Below are positions 32,782 to 45,344 of a stretch of 64,000 bases of DNA, in pieces (the first letter of the stretch is position 1; the number at the start of each line of letters is the position of its first letter). A program made the translations under genes and the position numbers. Source of the stretch: Palaemon carinicauda (lineage: Eukaryota; Arthropoda; Malacostraca; Decapoda; Palaemonidae); the NCBI RefSeq assembly GCF_036898095.1, contig NC_090761.1, positions 42,141,671 through 42,205,670 of the forward strand, read 5' to 3'. The notes beneath the pieces are model-generated. The model did not search any database. It had not been told where the DNA came from and saw only the letters and a list, made by a program, of their open reading frames with translations.

Positions 32782-35112
32782 GAAAGGGCGGGATAAACCT
32801 GGACGCTGGAGTGTCTATCCTAGGTCTAGCAGACAAGGCAGGCAAAGGGGGAGCTTTGCGAGCCGAGGACGCAACTAAATCGTGGGTGTCCTTCTGCACT
32901 AAAGACAAGGCAATTTCCTTAACCAAGACTTCAGGAAACAAGCACTTAGACAAGGGCGCAAAGAGTAACTCAGATCTTTGGCATGGCGTCACTCCTGCTG
33001 ACAGAAAAGAGCACAGAGACTCTCGTTTCTTCACGACTCCGGACGTGAATGAAGCGGCAAGCTCGTTGGACCCATCACGGACGGCCTTGTCCATGCAAGA
33101 CATAATGAGTAAGGAAACATCCCTATCGGCAGATGAGATTTTCCTACTCAAGGCCCCCAAACACCAGTCCAGGAAGTTAAAGACTTCAAACGCCCTAAAT
33201 ATGCCTTTAAGAAGGTGGTCCAGGTCCGAGGGTGACCAACAAATCTTCGAGCGTCTCATGGCAAGGCGGCGGGGAGAGTCTACAAGACTTGAGAAGTCGC
33301 CCTGGCCAGAGGCAGGAACTCCCAAGCCGAGAACTTCTCCCGTGGCATACCAGACGGGGGGAAGGCAAAAGCCGTCTTCCCTAAACTCCTCTTGGTCTCT
33401 AACCAATCGCCTAACAGCCGTAAAGCTCTCTTGGATGAGCGAGAGAGAACGAGTTTAGTAAAGGCAGGCATGGTAGCAGGAACGCCTAAGACAAACTCTG
33501 ACGGCGGCGAACGAGGAGCCACAGAAATAAAGTGATCAGGGAACAACTCTTTAAAAACAGCCATGACTTTTCTAAAGTCCAAGGATGGTTGAACTGCTTT
33601 AGGCTCATCTAGTTCTGAAGGCTGATCCTCAGGCTGTGGTTCAGCAACGTCCTCATCTGACAGTTCCTCATCCGATAACTGATGAGAAAACGGCAAAGGT
33701 GTAGGCAACGTTTGACTCGCAGAGTCCGGTCGCACTGGTGCATGCGTGACGGAGCCGGACGCAGCGTCCTGGAACTGCTGAACAGTCTGGGAACTGTCAA
33801 CAACAACAGGTGCGCGAGGACGCACAGCGTCCACCCGAGACTGTTTAGACCGTCTGGGTTGTGCAGTCAACACCATACCGGGTTGCGGAGGTTGACGCAC
33901 CGCGTCAAAACAAGTCAACTCTGATGGTTGATGAACGTCCTGAACGTCACCAATCGCATCAGTGCGTTGCCTAACGTCAACGTGCGGCTGGAAATCCACA
34001 CTGGGTCGCATCGGTGGAGGTACCACACCAACTGGTTGACGCGAGAAAGCTACATCCACGTCAACAGGACGCACAACCGAACGCTTGGATGGCTGATGGC
34101 CAGTAGGTACAACGGAAACCTTCTCAGCGTTGTAGTCCTCCATCAAGGACGCAAGCTTAGACTGCATGTCTTGCAGCAACACCCATTTAGGGTCTACGGA
34201 AGCAGGTGCGGTAACAGACGGGGTTAGCGAATGAGACGGCACAACTTTGCCTCTCTTAGGCGGCGAGCAGTCATCAGATGACGGCAACGGGTCCGAACTG
34301 TCCCAGTGGCTACATCCGGGACGTTGGACTTGTCCTGAAGGGACCGACTTACGCTTTAAAGGTCTAGAGACCTTGGTCCAAGGTTTCTTACGTGAAACAC
34401 CTTCGGACGACGAGGTAAAAATGGGCTCTCTCGTCTTACTTTGGTAGGGGCGATCTTGACGAGATCCGCCTGATACCAAAGAGGGAACGTCTGTTCGCTG
34501 ATCAAGGCCTCTCGAACCCATAAGTCGTACGACATTGCTTCTCCCCTGGGCTTGGGAGCTTGCAAGAGGTCCCGGACTAGGTGGACGACAGGCACGAACA
34601 GACGAACCCTCGGTCGCAACACTGTTCACAACACTTTGCGTAACACTAGGCACTTTGACACTATCCTTCGTGGCACTTTGGCACTTGAGTTCCTTTACGT
34701 CCGCCATGAGTTGATTTCGGTCACTTGCTAAAGCCTCAACTCTCTCCCCCAAGGCATGAATATCACGCATCATGTCTGCCATAGACGGTTCCTGAGTGCT
34801 AGGAGGGGGGTTAGGAACAACCACTACAGGGGAAGGAATAGGTTCAGGGGCATGTGGAGAGGAAAAATCTACCGACCTAGAAGAACTTCTCCTTACCCTA
34901 TCTCTCTCTAGTCTGCGTGTATATTTATCAAATTCGATAAAATCGAATTCCGAAAGGCCCACGCATTCCTCACACCGATCTTCCAATTGACAGGTTTTAC
35001 CCCGACAATTGGAACAAACAGTGTGAGGGTCGAGAGAAGCCTTTGGAAGACGCCTATGACAGTCACTAGCATTACACTTTCGAAACTTGGGAACTTGAGA
35101 AGGGTCAGCCAT
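32693..35112 (-). pseudogene. DIRS-B gag (25-bp deletion frameshift)
   Basis: Starts MADPSQVPKFRKC at 35112. Residues 13-50 form a Cys/His module: C13, C18, H19, H30, C33, C36, C41, C47 and C50. An Arg/Ser-rich segment, long Pro/Gln/Val-rich linkers and an acidic LSDEELSDEDVAEP stretch follow, then a more ordered C-terminal part (FLDWCLGALSRKISS, IMSCMDKAVRDGSNE) and a basic tail (RGRASSRGGARAEGKRGKR). A 25-bp segment present in DIRS-D (about 49366-49390) is missing near 33355, which shifts the frame. The last 89 nt overlap the RT ORF in another frame. Confidence 0.82.
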
Positions 35113-35319
35113 TTTGAATTAGTCAAGGGAAAATTCCAAAAAACGATCTAAGTCATCAACAATTAATCTGATTCAAAAAAGAGTTTAAGGATTTATTTGA
35201 AGAAAAACACCTGTACTGCGAAAGCTCAAACCAAATTAAAGTACTTCACCAAATATGATGGGAAAAACTCCAGGTTCAACAGCGAGTAAAGTACGTCTTG
35301 TCGACACGTCGACAGAGAA

Positions 35320-35489
35320 GAAATTGAAGGTTTTGTTTACATCGAGAGTGGTATCTGGCCGACAGTTGGCGCTGGTGGGCACACCCGCAACCTGCATAGC
35401 GATCGCTGGCGAGTTTTTTATGTATGTGTCTGTCGAGCAACAGAGTTGCAGCTATTATATATTCACCGGCTATGTTAAATATTTAAAAA
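35320..35489 (-). repeat. DIRS-B right inverted terminal repeat and outer end
   Basis: Reverse complement of the left repeat: CGAGAGTGGTATCTGGCCGA through GCAGCTATTATATATTCACC, then GGCTATGTTAAATATTTAAAA. D and E read GGCTAAG or AGCTAAG here. Confidence 0.85.
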
Positions 35490-35564
35490 TTAAAAGATAG
35501 GAACAACGGTTTTGTTATACAGAACAGTAAGGGAATGACGACAACTCGGTAAATATTTACATTA

Positions 35565-36265
<701 letters not shown>

Positions 36266-36557
36266 TAGCACAATACTGTACTGAACTGTAGCCTTATTAC
36301 ATCCAGTATATAGTGTATATGTGTGCACATGTACTGTACACTACATATGATTATAAACTGTGGTAGAAACCAAATAAAAACAATATTAGGCAGTATTTAC
36401 TGTGTTAATCATCAGCTTGGGCACCAGCTCGTGGTAAGGGGCTGTGACTTTTTTAGGTTAAGAGTTACACCACCCTAGTGGCATATTTATTTGCCAAAAT
36501 CCCCTTATCGTGCCTGTCTCTGTAACCTAACTACCGCGAATAACGAGGACCGACTGT
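36266..36557. repeat. half of a second TA/CAG-ended element
   Basis: Ends ..CCGCGAATAACGAGGACCGACTG followed by TA at about 36558 (first bases abbreviated: GAATAACGAGGACCGACTG). Read inward this is CAGTCGGTCCTCGTTATTCG, resembling both the MITE tip and the Tigger tip. No matching left end was found nearby except the MITE's own left end. Confidence 0.5.
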
Positions 36558-38111
36558 ACGTGCGTTCCATTCTCCAAAACATAACCAGACACATAATCGG
36601 ATACAGACGAAGGCCCAAGCAAGTCTGGGGTCATGGGAAAACTCCTGGCACAAAACACAATAAAGCTAAATGAGGCAGATTGGGCACCCGGCACCACAAG
36701 TCAGGGCAAAAAGACACCAACGGTCTCGTGTCTGTGGATACAAAGAAAAAGAGAGCTCTCCACTCCATATTCTCTGGGTACTAGAGAGCACAAACCATCT
36801 AGTACTGCATCAAATAGTCCCACCCTCTCTTCCCGGAGCAAGTTCATGAAATAGGGGAGGAAGAGTCATGGATGTCTCTTCAGCCTCATCATCATCCCAG
36901 AAACAAACAGAACTACAACCCCATCTGTTCCGAATGACTATCGGAGTAGATGGATCAGCTGAGGCTACATGACCAGGCCTAGCTACTGGGGTAGCTGGCG
37001 CCAATTGCCCAGCCACGGCTATCAAGGTAGCCGGGACCCCGGTGCCATGGCACAGGACGGGGACGCTGGTTACTGTCCACCTCTTCTGACCCCAGCACCT
37101 TACCCACCCAGCCAGAGGTAACCAAACCAGACATAACAGACCACGGATTTACTGACACTGAGGGCACCACCACCTCTTCAATGGCTGGTGCCATGTGAAC
37201 AATAACCTTCACGGAGGGTACTAGAGGACAGGCAGCCTTAACAACCAACTCCTTCAAAGCAGCCACAGAGGGCCTACCTGAAAGACCTAACGCAGTCCAG
37301 GCCTTCCTTAGGCCTTTTGCACACCATTGAAACCTGAAAAAGATGCCAATTTCAATCCATGCTTTCCTATTCCATGCAGCATACTCCTGGGGACTGATCC
37401 ATGGGCATAAGCACAGGAGGAGCAGCAACCAACAGAAATATTCCATTCGGGGGAAGCAGTGCAGCGAGCTCCACCGTTGTCTTCTTGGGCGTTGCCCAGT
37501 CAGATCACAATGAAGGGCTAGAGTGCTTCTTTTCCTTCAGGACATATGCCTATCATTGCACCAGTGGTCAAGATCGATACTCGACACAAGGGGATGCCTG
37601 CCTAAAGACATGCCCTCGACACGCAAGAAGCACAACACTGTTGCAGCACCTATCCCTTCCTTCGCCAAACACAAATTTCTTGTTTCCACTCCCCAGTCAA
37701 TAACCACAACAGCATTAGAAAAAAGGATCCACAGCTTTGAAGAATGCTACCACACAGATGCAAACAGCACAGAGATTGAAGCAAAACTGAAGAGAAAACT
37801 AATTGCAAGGGGGAACCAGTCAGCTAAATGCTCGTTACCCATTTTAAACCACCGATTCTAGCTCGCACCAAAGTAATCTCCTTTATTAAAGGATGAGTGT
37901 TTGTATGTTTATGTAAGAACAATTACTATAGTAGTTGCCACTTACATGGCTCATCACTGGTAATCTTGTTTTTCTTTTAAAGACTTAAATTTCTTTGTAC
38001 TGTACAGTATTACTATTAACAAACTGAAATGAAATCATTACATTTCAGCAGTCTGTGGTATTAATAGAGCATATGCTATTCCGAGGAATGCAAAAAAAAT
38101 TTATTATCTAC
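36558..38111. other. unclassified GC-richer repeat-like block in intron 2
   Basis: At 36600-37860 there are moderate ORFs on both strands (for example minus 36979-37446 with LGLSGRPSVAALKELV). Composition is unlike the surrounding AT-rich intron, but no catalytic or structural motif could be identified. It could be an old gag-like remnant of a DIRS or LTR element; this is only a guess. The part 37865-38111 is plain AT-rich intron. Confidence 0.35.
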
Positions 38112-38225
38112 CTGAAACTTCTTGATCTCTCTGTATCAGCAAGCCATTTAGGATCGATTTGGCTCTGAGCCTGCGAGGAGAATAGGGAATCACATGAAGT
38201 GCTTAAACTTCTCAGTGCAACATAT
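38112..38225 (-). CDS. MTFR1-like gene, exon 2 (38-codon exon between transposon clusters)
   Basis: 114-bp exon: acceptor TTATTTCAG, donor CAG|GTAGAT. One base completes a split Arg, 37 codons follow, and two bases are left for the next split codon, so it is symmetrical (phase 2-2) and could be skipped without changing the frame. It encodes YVALRSLSTSCDSLFSSQAQ followed by SQIDPKWLADTERSRSFR. The position after the RSLVR...LPLKP block, and an xxWLADxxxSRS pattern, fit the SLADVAW-type segment of MTFR1, but the similarity is weak. Confidence comes mainly from splice sites, open frame, phase match with both neighbours and lack of repeat similarity. Confidence 0.72.
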
Positions 38226-38789
38226 CTGAAATAAAGAAAAATTATTAATTTTCTATTCTTGTAACAATGAAGTACTATATATTAACATTTACGTATCCCT
38301 TCTGATCAAAAGCTACTTGAACAAGAGTACTGTATATCAGGAAAACTTCTCTAATAAAAATCAATTCTTCCTTGCTATATCTTCCAACTAGTCTTTGACC
38401 TTTAACTGCTTTTATAAGACAAATAAAAAAAAATATTGTTTCCATATAAAATCAAATTTCCTCCGTAACCTAAACCATTATTATGTAGCACAGGAACAAT
38501 CGCTGCCCTCTTCATAAGTAAAATCAATGAGTAAAGCACAAAATGACAAATTTGGGTAATTTCCTGACTATACAAACCAAAGTTCTTTATGTAGAAGACA
38601 TTAGCACAAGCTGGGATAGGGCTATAAACACTTTTAACTAAGTGTCAAACAACCATTCCAGTTGTTACCAGTGGTACCGGGGAGATGCACCATCCCCCAG
38701 CTCGCTCATACCTTCTTCACTTTGATTGCAGCCAGGACTTTCTCTGAGGGTAGATGATAGCTTGTAAAGTATGTGTAAAGAACTCTGGT

Positions 38790-38880
38790 TTGTAATGTTA
38801 GGAAAATACAAATTACTTCCAAATTTGTCATTTGTTCCGAAACAAATACAAACCCTCGTTCCTTACATAGGAGACTCACT
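38790..38880. repeat. DIRS-G internal complementary region
   Basis: Left half complementary to the element's left end; right half (ATTTGTTCCGAAACAAATAC, AAACCCTCGTTCC) expected to be complementary to its right end. A degraded match to the latter (AGGGTTTGTATT..GGAACAA) is at about 60087-60122. Confidence 0.55.
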
Positions 38881-40229
38881 CTAAGGTGGATGGAAGTGCT
38901 TTTAACTGGCAGAAATTATTTTGACCTGGAAGCACTGCATCAGAGCATGATAATGCAAGGGATGAGCATCCTGACATCTCGTAAACCAATGGCCTATCAA
39001 TATCAGCGAGTTGACGGCCCATGCGAAAGTGATTTTGAGAGTAAGAATGTAACTGTGAATGTCATGGGGTATGTATATTCAACAGGTTTGTGATCATACA
39101 CAATGGGGACCAGACGTCCCAACTCCCCCACGTAAGGAGATTGAGGATGTAATGGAATATATAAGCACATTCTAGCTACAAACAATAAGGGGCAAACCTG
39201 CAGACGAAGAGATTTAGCTGACAAGGTCTTCAGATGCTGTGCCCCAAGCGAGGGGAATGAATATGAGTTATTATTATTGCCACAAAAGGTTGACCACTGA
39301 TACTTCCAGCGACTGTACCTGAGCACAACATATAAGCCTAATGACTAATTTCAAAGCCTCTTTCTTTAGAGTTATACTAGCATTTTCATCAATAACTCTA
39401 GACCCTCCAGCATTTCTAGCTGCTCTTTCAAACAAGATTTTAAGGCAGAAGATCAAGACAGTAGCCTGGATCCTTTTATTCCTCCTCTTGCTCAAGTAAG
39501 TACCTCTTAACAACTACTTATCCCTTATGTGCCGAGATGGTATTCTCCACCTTATATCACTCCTCTCAATGAATTACAAACTCTTTAACAACTCCCTTAG
39601 ACCAAAATTATTTCTTTTTTAATTAACCTGTTAAAGATTTGCTAAAAGTGTTTGGTTGCACCATTTTTATATGGCTTTGGGCAGTTTGCTTGCAAGCTAA
39701 GCTACCAGGTAATGAGTTCTTTCCATATGGGGTAAATGTAGGGACTAGTACCTCAGTGTAGGGTATAATCTTAGTATGTACGTATTGCTTGTCTTGGTAT
39801 ATACCATCCACTCGTACTGAGTTAGAGATACTGTAGAAACATGCAGCTATGTCGACTCGACATTTCAAAGGTCTCTTTCTTATATGGTTGAAGTAACAAC
39901 ATTCAATTGAGGACACTGCAGCGTGTACTAGTGTCTGTTCACAAAGGGACAACTCTCGATACGTAACTTTTCTCTTTTGCTCCTGAAAGGGAAGAAGTGA
40001 TCTAACAGAAAGTGGAAAGAAGGGCAAGGCCCTTATTCCTATCGGCAGTTCTTGTGAGAAAAGAGCACAGTTAGTCAGAAATCACATCTTGTGTGAGCAG
40101 CTGAACCGCATCAGATACATATATCCTGGTAAGGAACGTTCTCGGTGTGTAATCTATCACCTTGTGAAATACTTTGACAAATATAGAACTATCAAGTTCC
40201 GGGCCTTAATATAAAGTGAATGTGCACTC

Positions 40230-40960
40230 TCAGAAGAGGGTGAGCATAGAGGTAAGGGCATGTTCCTGCAGGAGGGCGCCCAAAAATTTAAGAACATGCT
40301 CATCTACAAGAGCCCTCAAGTGAGGGCTTGTTCCTGTAGATGTACGCACACAGGAGAACGCTCTGGGAATGAACAGGTAAGTACCCACTCCTGTAGGAGA
40401 GCTCTGAGAGTTGTTTTCAACCCTCCTGATAATTTGTTCACTCGCGGACGAGCTCCTGAAGTACGTTTGAGGTGACACCTCAGAGCCCTACCTGGGCATA
40501 GTAGCCAATAATCTGGATCATCAGTTACGTTACAGTGATTCTCAGTACGGAAATGTCCGAATCTAGATTTCGTTACTGCCGGATCTTGAGTCTTGCGATA
40601 AGATCAGGGAAGAACCAGAGGATTACCTATCTCCATCCCCTTGGATGGGAGAATGTCGTAGAAAAGACCATGAAGTTCACCTACTCCCTTGGCCAAAGCG
40701 AGTAGGAAAGACCGTTTAGGGTCAGATGAAGATCTGATGTCTGGCATAACACTTTATAGGGAAATCCTTTGGAGACTGCAGAACACGAACCACATTCCAT
40801 GGAGGTGGTCTAACTTCCGACTGAGGGCAGGTAAGCTCGAAACTCCGTATGAGTTGAGACAACTCCAATGATGATGAAAGATTAGATGAACTCTTTTCAA
40901 TCTAAAGGCCAGTCTCAAGGCTGAGCGATAGCCTTTCACCGCCAGGACTGAAAGGAGTTT
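40230..40960 (-). pseudogene. DIRS-G tyrosine recombinase remnant
   Basis: Reading across frames: DPKRSFLLALAKGVGELHGL aligns with the LTLKTxFLLALASxRRVxELHAL block of DIRS recombinases, but the catalytic Arg position is Gly here. Then TQDPAVTKSRFGHF and LLCPGRALRCHLKRT match the LCPVRALKxYLxRT block. Stops interrupt the frame, and the HxxR and Tyr segments are not found. Confidence 0.65.
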
Positions 40961-41089
40961 CTTCTTCCCAAAGATATACAAGAAGAACCGCTATTGCTGG
41001 AATAAATGGTATCAAAGTGAAAGATACACCTTCCACGACCCCAACCACAGATGACTGGCCACTTAGCCTGGTACACAGCAGCTGAAAAT

Positions 41090-41564
41090 TACTGGAGGTA
41101 TCCAAACTTCCCTTTTGCAATGTATTGCAAAAAACCTCTCTTTTCTTGGGCGATGCTACAAAACCTTCCAGCATGAAGACATAGGGACTCCACAGGTTTG
41201 TGGTACAGTTTATGCGTGGTTGTCTGGGTATTTTGTGACATAGAGGGAGTTCTCTCAGGACTTCTGTTTGCAGCTGAAGAAGGTCCAGAGACCATTCAGC
41301 ATGATGCCATAGTAGGGCTGTGAGGGTCATTGCTTAGTTGGTGGAAGAACCTGCCTTGTTGAGTACTGGAGAGCGGTAGAGCGGGAGCTTTCTCCTAGAC
41401 ATCACTGTGGTATTGTTGCTCATCAACACCACGCAGGGAACTGCCCAGAGGTAATGAAACTGTTGCAGTGCCAAAATTGATACCTCACCCAAGAGGATTA
41501 TGTGCCGGGATCCTTCGGACTTGGACCAGAGCCCTGAGGCCAAGTGATGCTGCAGAAGAGCCAA
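41090..41564 (-). pseudogene. DIRS-G RNase H remnant
   Basis: GLWSKSEGSRHIILLGEVSI and LALQQFHYL..CVVLMSNNTTVMS correspond to the Glu-containing helix and the SDNTTVxSYI strand of DIRS RNase H (the Asp is Asn here). RSPVLNKAGS and MTLTALLWHHAEWSLDLLQL continue the domain in shifted frames. Heavily mutated. Confidence 0.68.
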
Positions 41565-41599
41565 CCCCTCTCTCTCTCTCCCCCCTGCTGGGGGGAAGA

Positions 41600-43200
41600 G
41601 AAACTCTACCCCTTGAGGAGGTTAACATTCGATGTCCACCGCTTCTGATCTTTCTGTGCTCTAGTCCTGAAGGTTCGGTGGATTCTTGCTGGGTCTAATT
41701 GGACTTGGTCCCAGTTACCACTGGAGAGGCCATATGTGTTGTTATAGGTTGGTCACCAGGAACTTCCCTGCAGACAGGCAGCCTATTAGATGGAGTCACC
41801 AATGTACTGGTAGAGAGACTAGTAGTAAGAAGGGGCCTTACGTCTCCTTTAGTCTCTTTGTTGCTCTCAGATGGAAAGGCTTCCTAGTCTAATGTCTTGT
41901 AGCATTCCTAGGTAAACCAGTTTTGTGTTAGCTGAAGGGATGAACTCTTGAGATTTTGCCACAACCCTCAGATTGCGGCAAAACTTGAGAAGCCTGGCTC
42001 GGCGTTGGAGAAGGGAAGTTCCCGAGTCTGCTAGAAATAGCCAATTGGCCTGGTGTCTTAATAGATGAAAGCTTTACTGCGAGTCCTGGTTGACGCTAAG
42101 GAAACTGGTTTTGTCGATCGTCTCGGATGACTCTTAAAACTTCCTTAAAGACGGATGAACTGGAATTGGCGGAAACATCCCCATTCTAGTGTTGACATTA
42201 AGTCCTCGGGTCTGACTGTTTATCTGACATGTGTCTGCTGTCTCCATCACAAAGCAAGTTTGTTAAACAAACTTGTTTAAGGAAGAGAGGTTGACAATTG
42301 GTACAGTATCCAGCCTACCAATGCCTTTCTGCAAGCAAGAGTCAACTTTAGAAGTCTGTAGACCCCATTGTTGGACATGTTCCCCTCCCTGAGGGACACT
42401 CCTGTCACGAGGTGATATTCCCTCTCTTGTGACTTTGTGATGTAAAAATGAACTCACGCATTTATGCCAAAGCCTTAAGTTCGGATGTACATGCGAACGA
42501 TTGGGTTCGCATAGAATGTCAGGAAAATTCACCCTGCATCTCAACAGGTGAATTGGTATCTGCTTTTCCTGCCAAACCTGTGTATTGTATTATTCTGCAT
42601 CTGGAGTCCACTCGCTCACCTGGGGTTCACAAAACAGCTTTTGCAGGAGAAAGCTCATCGTCAACTTGGATTACCTGTTCATGAGTCAGGGTTACGTGAA
42701 TGTTACTTGTTCATACTTCCATGGGAGTTTTACAAGAGGTCCTGTGTGATCCAGCCTGGGAATCGCTACAGTGACTGAACGAATCATGCTGGTTGGATGA
42801 GCTATAGTTGAAGAAGAGACGAGTCCTAAGAAACCACAGTAGAGATATCACACCTGCCCCCAGTCTTTGAACTACATCATCGTCCCATTCCGAGCCGCAC
42901 TCCGTGGGGCTAGAGAAAGGAATGGATGAAACCAAGACTCTTCTTAAAGCCCCAAGCGGAGGAGATCCTGAAAGATATCCTAATTTGTGGGAAAGAAAGG
43001 TGTTACCCCTTGAGAACAACCAGATGATGTTTCCAGACTTTACAACCCCTCCACCGACTAAGTTAACTCACGTTGAAGGGGAGCATCATCGTAAGCGCGC
43101 TGATCGTGCAACACCAAAGTCAACCTCTGGGTTGGCCATGTTTAGCCTTCCCGACAGATACTCCCGGGAATGCTGCATCTAAATTGCTCTTACACAAGTC
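41600..43200 (-). pseudogene. DIRS-G RT and gag traces
   Basis: RLDTVPIVNLSSLNKFV at about 42263-42310 resembles the RPVIDLSxLNKFV start of DIRS RT. No YxDD box was found. The frame 42711-43019 (LVSSIPFSSPTECGSEWDDD) resembles the frame at 58682-58879 (LVSPMPFSSPFERGSSDCEG), so the same gag-like region occurs twice in this window. Confidence 0.5.
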
Positions 43201-44090
43201 TCGAGGGAGCCTGCAAAGGCGGTGACAGGAAGGCAAGTTGAGCGAGGAGACAGACCCTCAGGGACACTAGAGACTCGGTGTCTATTACCTCCAGAGTCTA
43301 GAGATAGAAAATCTCTGAAACTTCAGATTAGGCTAGAGCGCTTCCTCTATGCCCCTGACTGGATTACATCCCACGAGTAGCTATAGCTTTGTGAATATTA
43401 AAATGTTCATGAACAGATAACTAGCGAGGAGAAGAGATCTTTCAAATCTGTTGCCCTTGTTCGTAAACGAAAGAATGCGTTTATTCCATCCACTGGTCCA
43501 TAAGGCATATAAGTGAAAACTTTTGAGGGTTGTCTTATGAGACCGTTTTTATCAGAAGTTATAATGGAGTGAGGCGGAGATCATAATGAATCGGAAATCG
43601 AAACCAAGTTAGTGTTCCGATCAGTTCTCGAAGGAAGACTCCCGAGTTCATACCGAACTATGGAGGACAGAGGCAGAAGCAAGAAGAAGGAAAACCTTAT
43701 CTGCAAAGGTCGCTGGATAGGACTATGTCTCTATCTACCTTTCCCGTGACGTCCGGCGAATGAAGATATCTCCAAAGAATGATGATGTCAATTCTCCCCG
43801 CCTGTGTGAAAATTGCTGTCCATCAAAGGTGAAGGGCAACTCTCCCTCCTCAGAAGGGGAAGTTGTCCAAAACTTGGAGGAGGTTAATTTTCCCTCGAAA
43901 GGGAAGTTGTCCAACACCTAAAGGTTGACCTCCCTGCAAACATTTGCCGCTTCCCGTCCACAAGCTGAGCTCAAGTTCATGGTAGTCATCAAGCAATGTC
44001 AACAGTGTATGGGCAAGATGGCATGAGCCACTCACGAAGCTCTTGTCTACCATTTAAAAGAAAATGTACAGTACACTTGTAAGGTAACAA
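43201..44090. other. unassigned degraded sequence
   Basis: Between gag-like traces of DIRS-G and the tail of LINE-2. Repeated phrases such as GGGAAGTTGTCCAA (43855-43915, two copies) suggest local duplications. No domain was recognised. Confidence 0.4.
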
Positions 44091-44239
44091 AATACTAAAA
44101 CAATTACTTTACTTTACTTTTACTTTGACGGCTACTTTTCCGGTCCCATACAGCAGGGCAACCCCACTCTCTCCACTGTTGTTTTACCTTGTTCATTCAG
44201 AGTATTTAACGTTTCATATCGCGTATTGTTCATTTACTG

Positions 44240-44635
44240 TTAAATCGTCACTGTAGTAAAAAAAATACTAGTGTTTGTTCTAGGAGGTTTGTAGATTGTT
44301 AAAAAGGATATTTTTCTGTTTTTTGGCATAAAATTTATTTTTATAGATTCAAAGCTTGTTACACTAGTTCTTTTCAACATTTTGAGATTTGAGTAACTTA
44401 TGAATAAAGAGTGCAACACCCCGACCAGACCTACCTTCTCTCGGTATATGAAAGAAGGCGTGTGGGGGGGCGTCATTTCAGTGATCTTTGCCTTGTCCAA
44501 GTTATTTAACCATGTTTCAGATAATGCTAGCATATCCAAATATTTCTTATTCATCAATTCTCGAATTTGAATAGTTTTATTACCTACAGATTGTATATTT
44601 ACATAGCCACAGTTTATGACATTCTTAGTAACCAT
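44240..44635 (-). pseudogene. LINE-2 ORF2 endonuclease fragment
   Basis: Starts MVTKNVINCGYVNIQSVGNK and has LDMLALSETWL, a typical APE-type endonuclease beginning, then IKINFMPKNRKISFLTIYKP (the IxxxxxYRPP position). The frame ends soon after, before the GDFN and SDH motifs, at the internal deletion. A frameshift lies near 44420 (GVGVLHSLFI for GxGVALFI). Its ATG overlaps the ORF1 stop by 11 nt (ATGGTTACTAA). Confidence 0.75.
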
Positions 44636-45307
44636 GATCAGTATTTTCTGCTAGTCTTTTCAATTCCAAGTCATAAGCTTCGCAGTCTCTAGAATTTATT
44701 ATGTGGTCACTTGATTTGTTTAACTTTGTGCAGTTTATAAACTTTGACACTTGCGAATTACACTCCTTGGTGGAATTTTTTCCTGAACATTTCACACAGA
44801 CTTTATCATCATTCTTAGACTTGCAATCTTTTTCAAGATATCAATACCTCTGACAGTGGTAGCAGGTAATCACGTGGTACCTATCACGTATGTTATAGAT
44901 ACCCCATCGTAACAAAACTTTGTCCCCATTATGAATAGCCCTCCGAACTTCAGGATCACATTTCAGCACATAGTGGGTGGATCCCCCCCCCCGGCAGTTT
45001 TCTTCAGGACTAAACTTATCTTCTCTTCTATATTCTGGATTTGGTCCAGGCAGCGATTTTTTTAATCAAAGCATTTACTACACCATCTCCATCATTATCC
45101 ATATTGCATATGATTATCTTTAGTTTTAGTTTTCCAATTTTTCCTGTTTCAATGTCAGCCACCAATGTCTGAATTTTGTTTGCCGCCTCTTCTCTGATCA
45201 TTTTGTTTGCAAAGTTTGCAACAAAATTTCCATACGTAGTTGACCTAGTGTTAAGTATATTAATGTCTTCAAGTGCTTGTTCAACCTCGTGTTTTCTTTC
45301 AGTAATT
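44626..45307 (-). pseudogene. LINE-2 ORF1, C-terminal part with zinc-knuckle region
   Basis: In frame from the DIRS-D boundary: ITERKHEVEQALEDINILN, then IRTKIQTL-like ...NKIQTLVADIETGKIGKLKL and IIICNMDNDGDGVVNALIKK, a LINE ORF1 RNA-binding-type fold. After stops and shifts (about 45020-44850) a Cys-rich stretch CVKCSGKNSTKEC...C...HIINSRDC appears, compatible with CCHC knuckles. The frame ends at the TAA inside the ORF2 start. Pseudogene. Confidence 0.65.
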
Positions 45308-45344
45308 ATGATATTTTAATTATAAAATAAATTTTTGAATATAC

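Larger units (their letters stand above)
18711..35489 (-). mobile_element. DIRS-B: DIRS-type retrotransposon, split by DIRS-C and Tigger
   Basis: Outer ends ATGATATTTTAATTAT and GTTAAATATTTAAAA are shared with DIRS-D and DIRS-E. Removing DIRS-C (7470 bp) and the Tigger plus one TA (2821 bp) leaves about 6.49 kb, which agrees with DIRS-D (6215 bp) plus its roughly 280-bp deletion. Minus-strand order: gag (32693-35112), RT/RNase H/MT-like (30635-32781) and YR (29736-30785), with the ICR near the left end. The RT and YR catalytic motifs are present, but gag and the RT start each carry a frameshift. Confidence 0.92.
38548..44090 (-). mobile_element. DIRS-G: decayed DIRS-like element (third family)
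   Basis: The left end at about 38548 (GGTAATTTCCTGACTATACA) pairs with the left half of an ICR at about 38790-38880 (..TTTGTAATGTTAGGAAAATA..), the same layout as the other DIRS copies. Coding remnants on the minus strand follow in the right order: YR (about 40.2-40.96 kb), RNase H (41.1-41.56 kb), traces of RT (about 42.27 kb) and gag-like (42.7-43.0 kb). Many stops and frame changes occur. The right end is not resolved: LINE-2 starts near 44.1 kb, and a candidate right end lies near 60.1 kb, so the element may continue beyond the nested insertions. Confidence 0.7.
44096..45307 (-). mobile_element. LINE-2, 3' segment (internally deleted)
   Basis: A second non-LTR element on the minus strand. 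The 3' end carries a (AAAGT)-type tandem tail (44104-44126, CTTTA on the plus strand), preceded by a 3' UTR with GGGTTGCCCTGCTGTATGGG. Upstream come an ORF2 endonuclease fragment (44240-44635) and ORF1 (44626-45307). The RT region is missing altogether: the endonuclease passes directly into 3' UTR. The 5' part continues at 51523-51845 beyond DIRS-D. Confidence 0.75.

Noticed and set aside
32715..33458. 247-aa plus-strand ORF, and its equivalent at 48725-49228
   Set aside because: Antisense shadow of the DIRS gag C-terminus, which has recognisable features on the minus strand.
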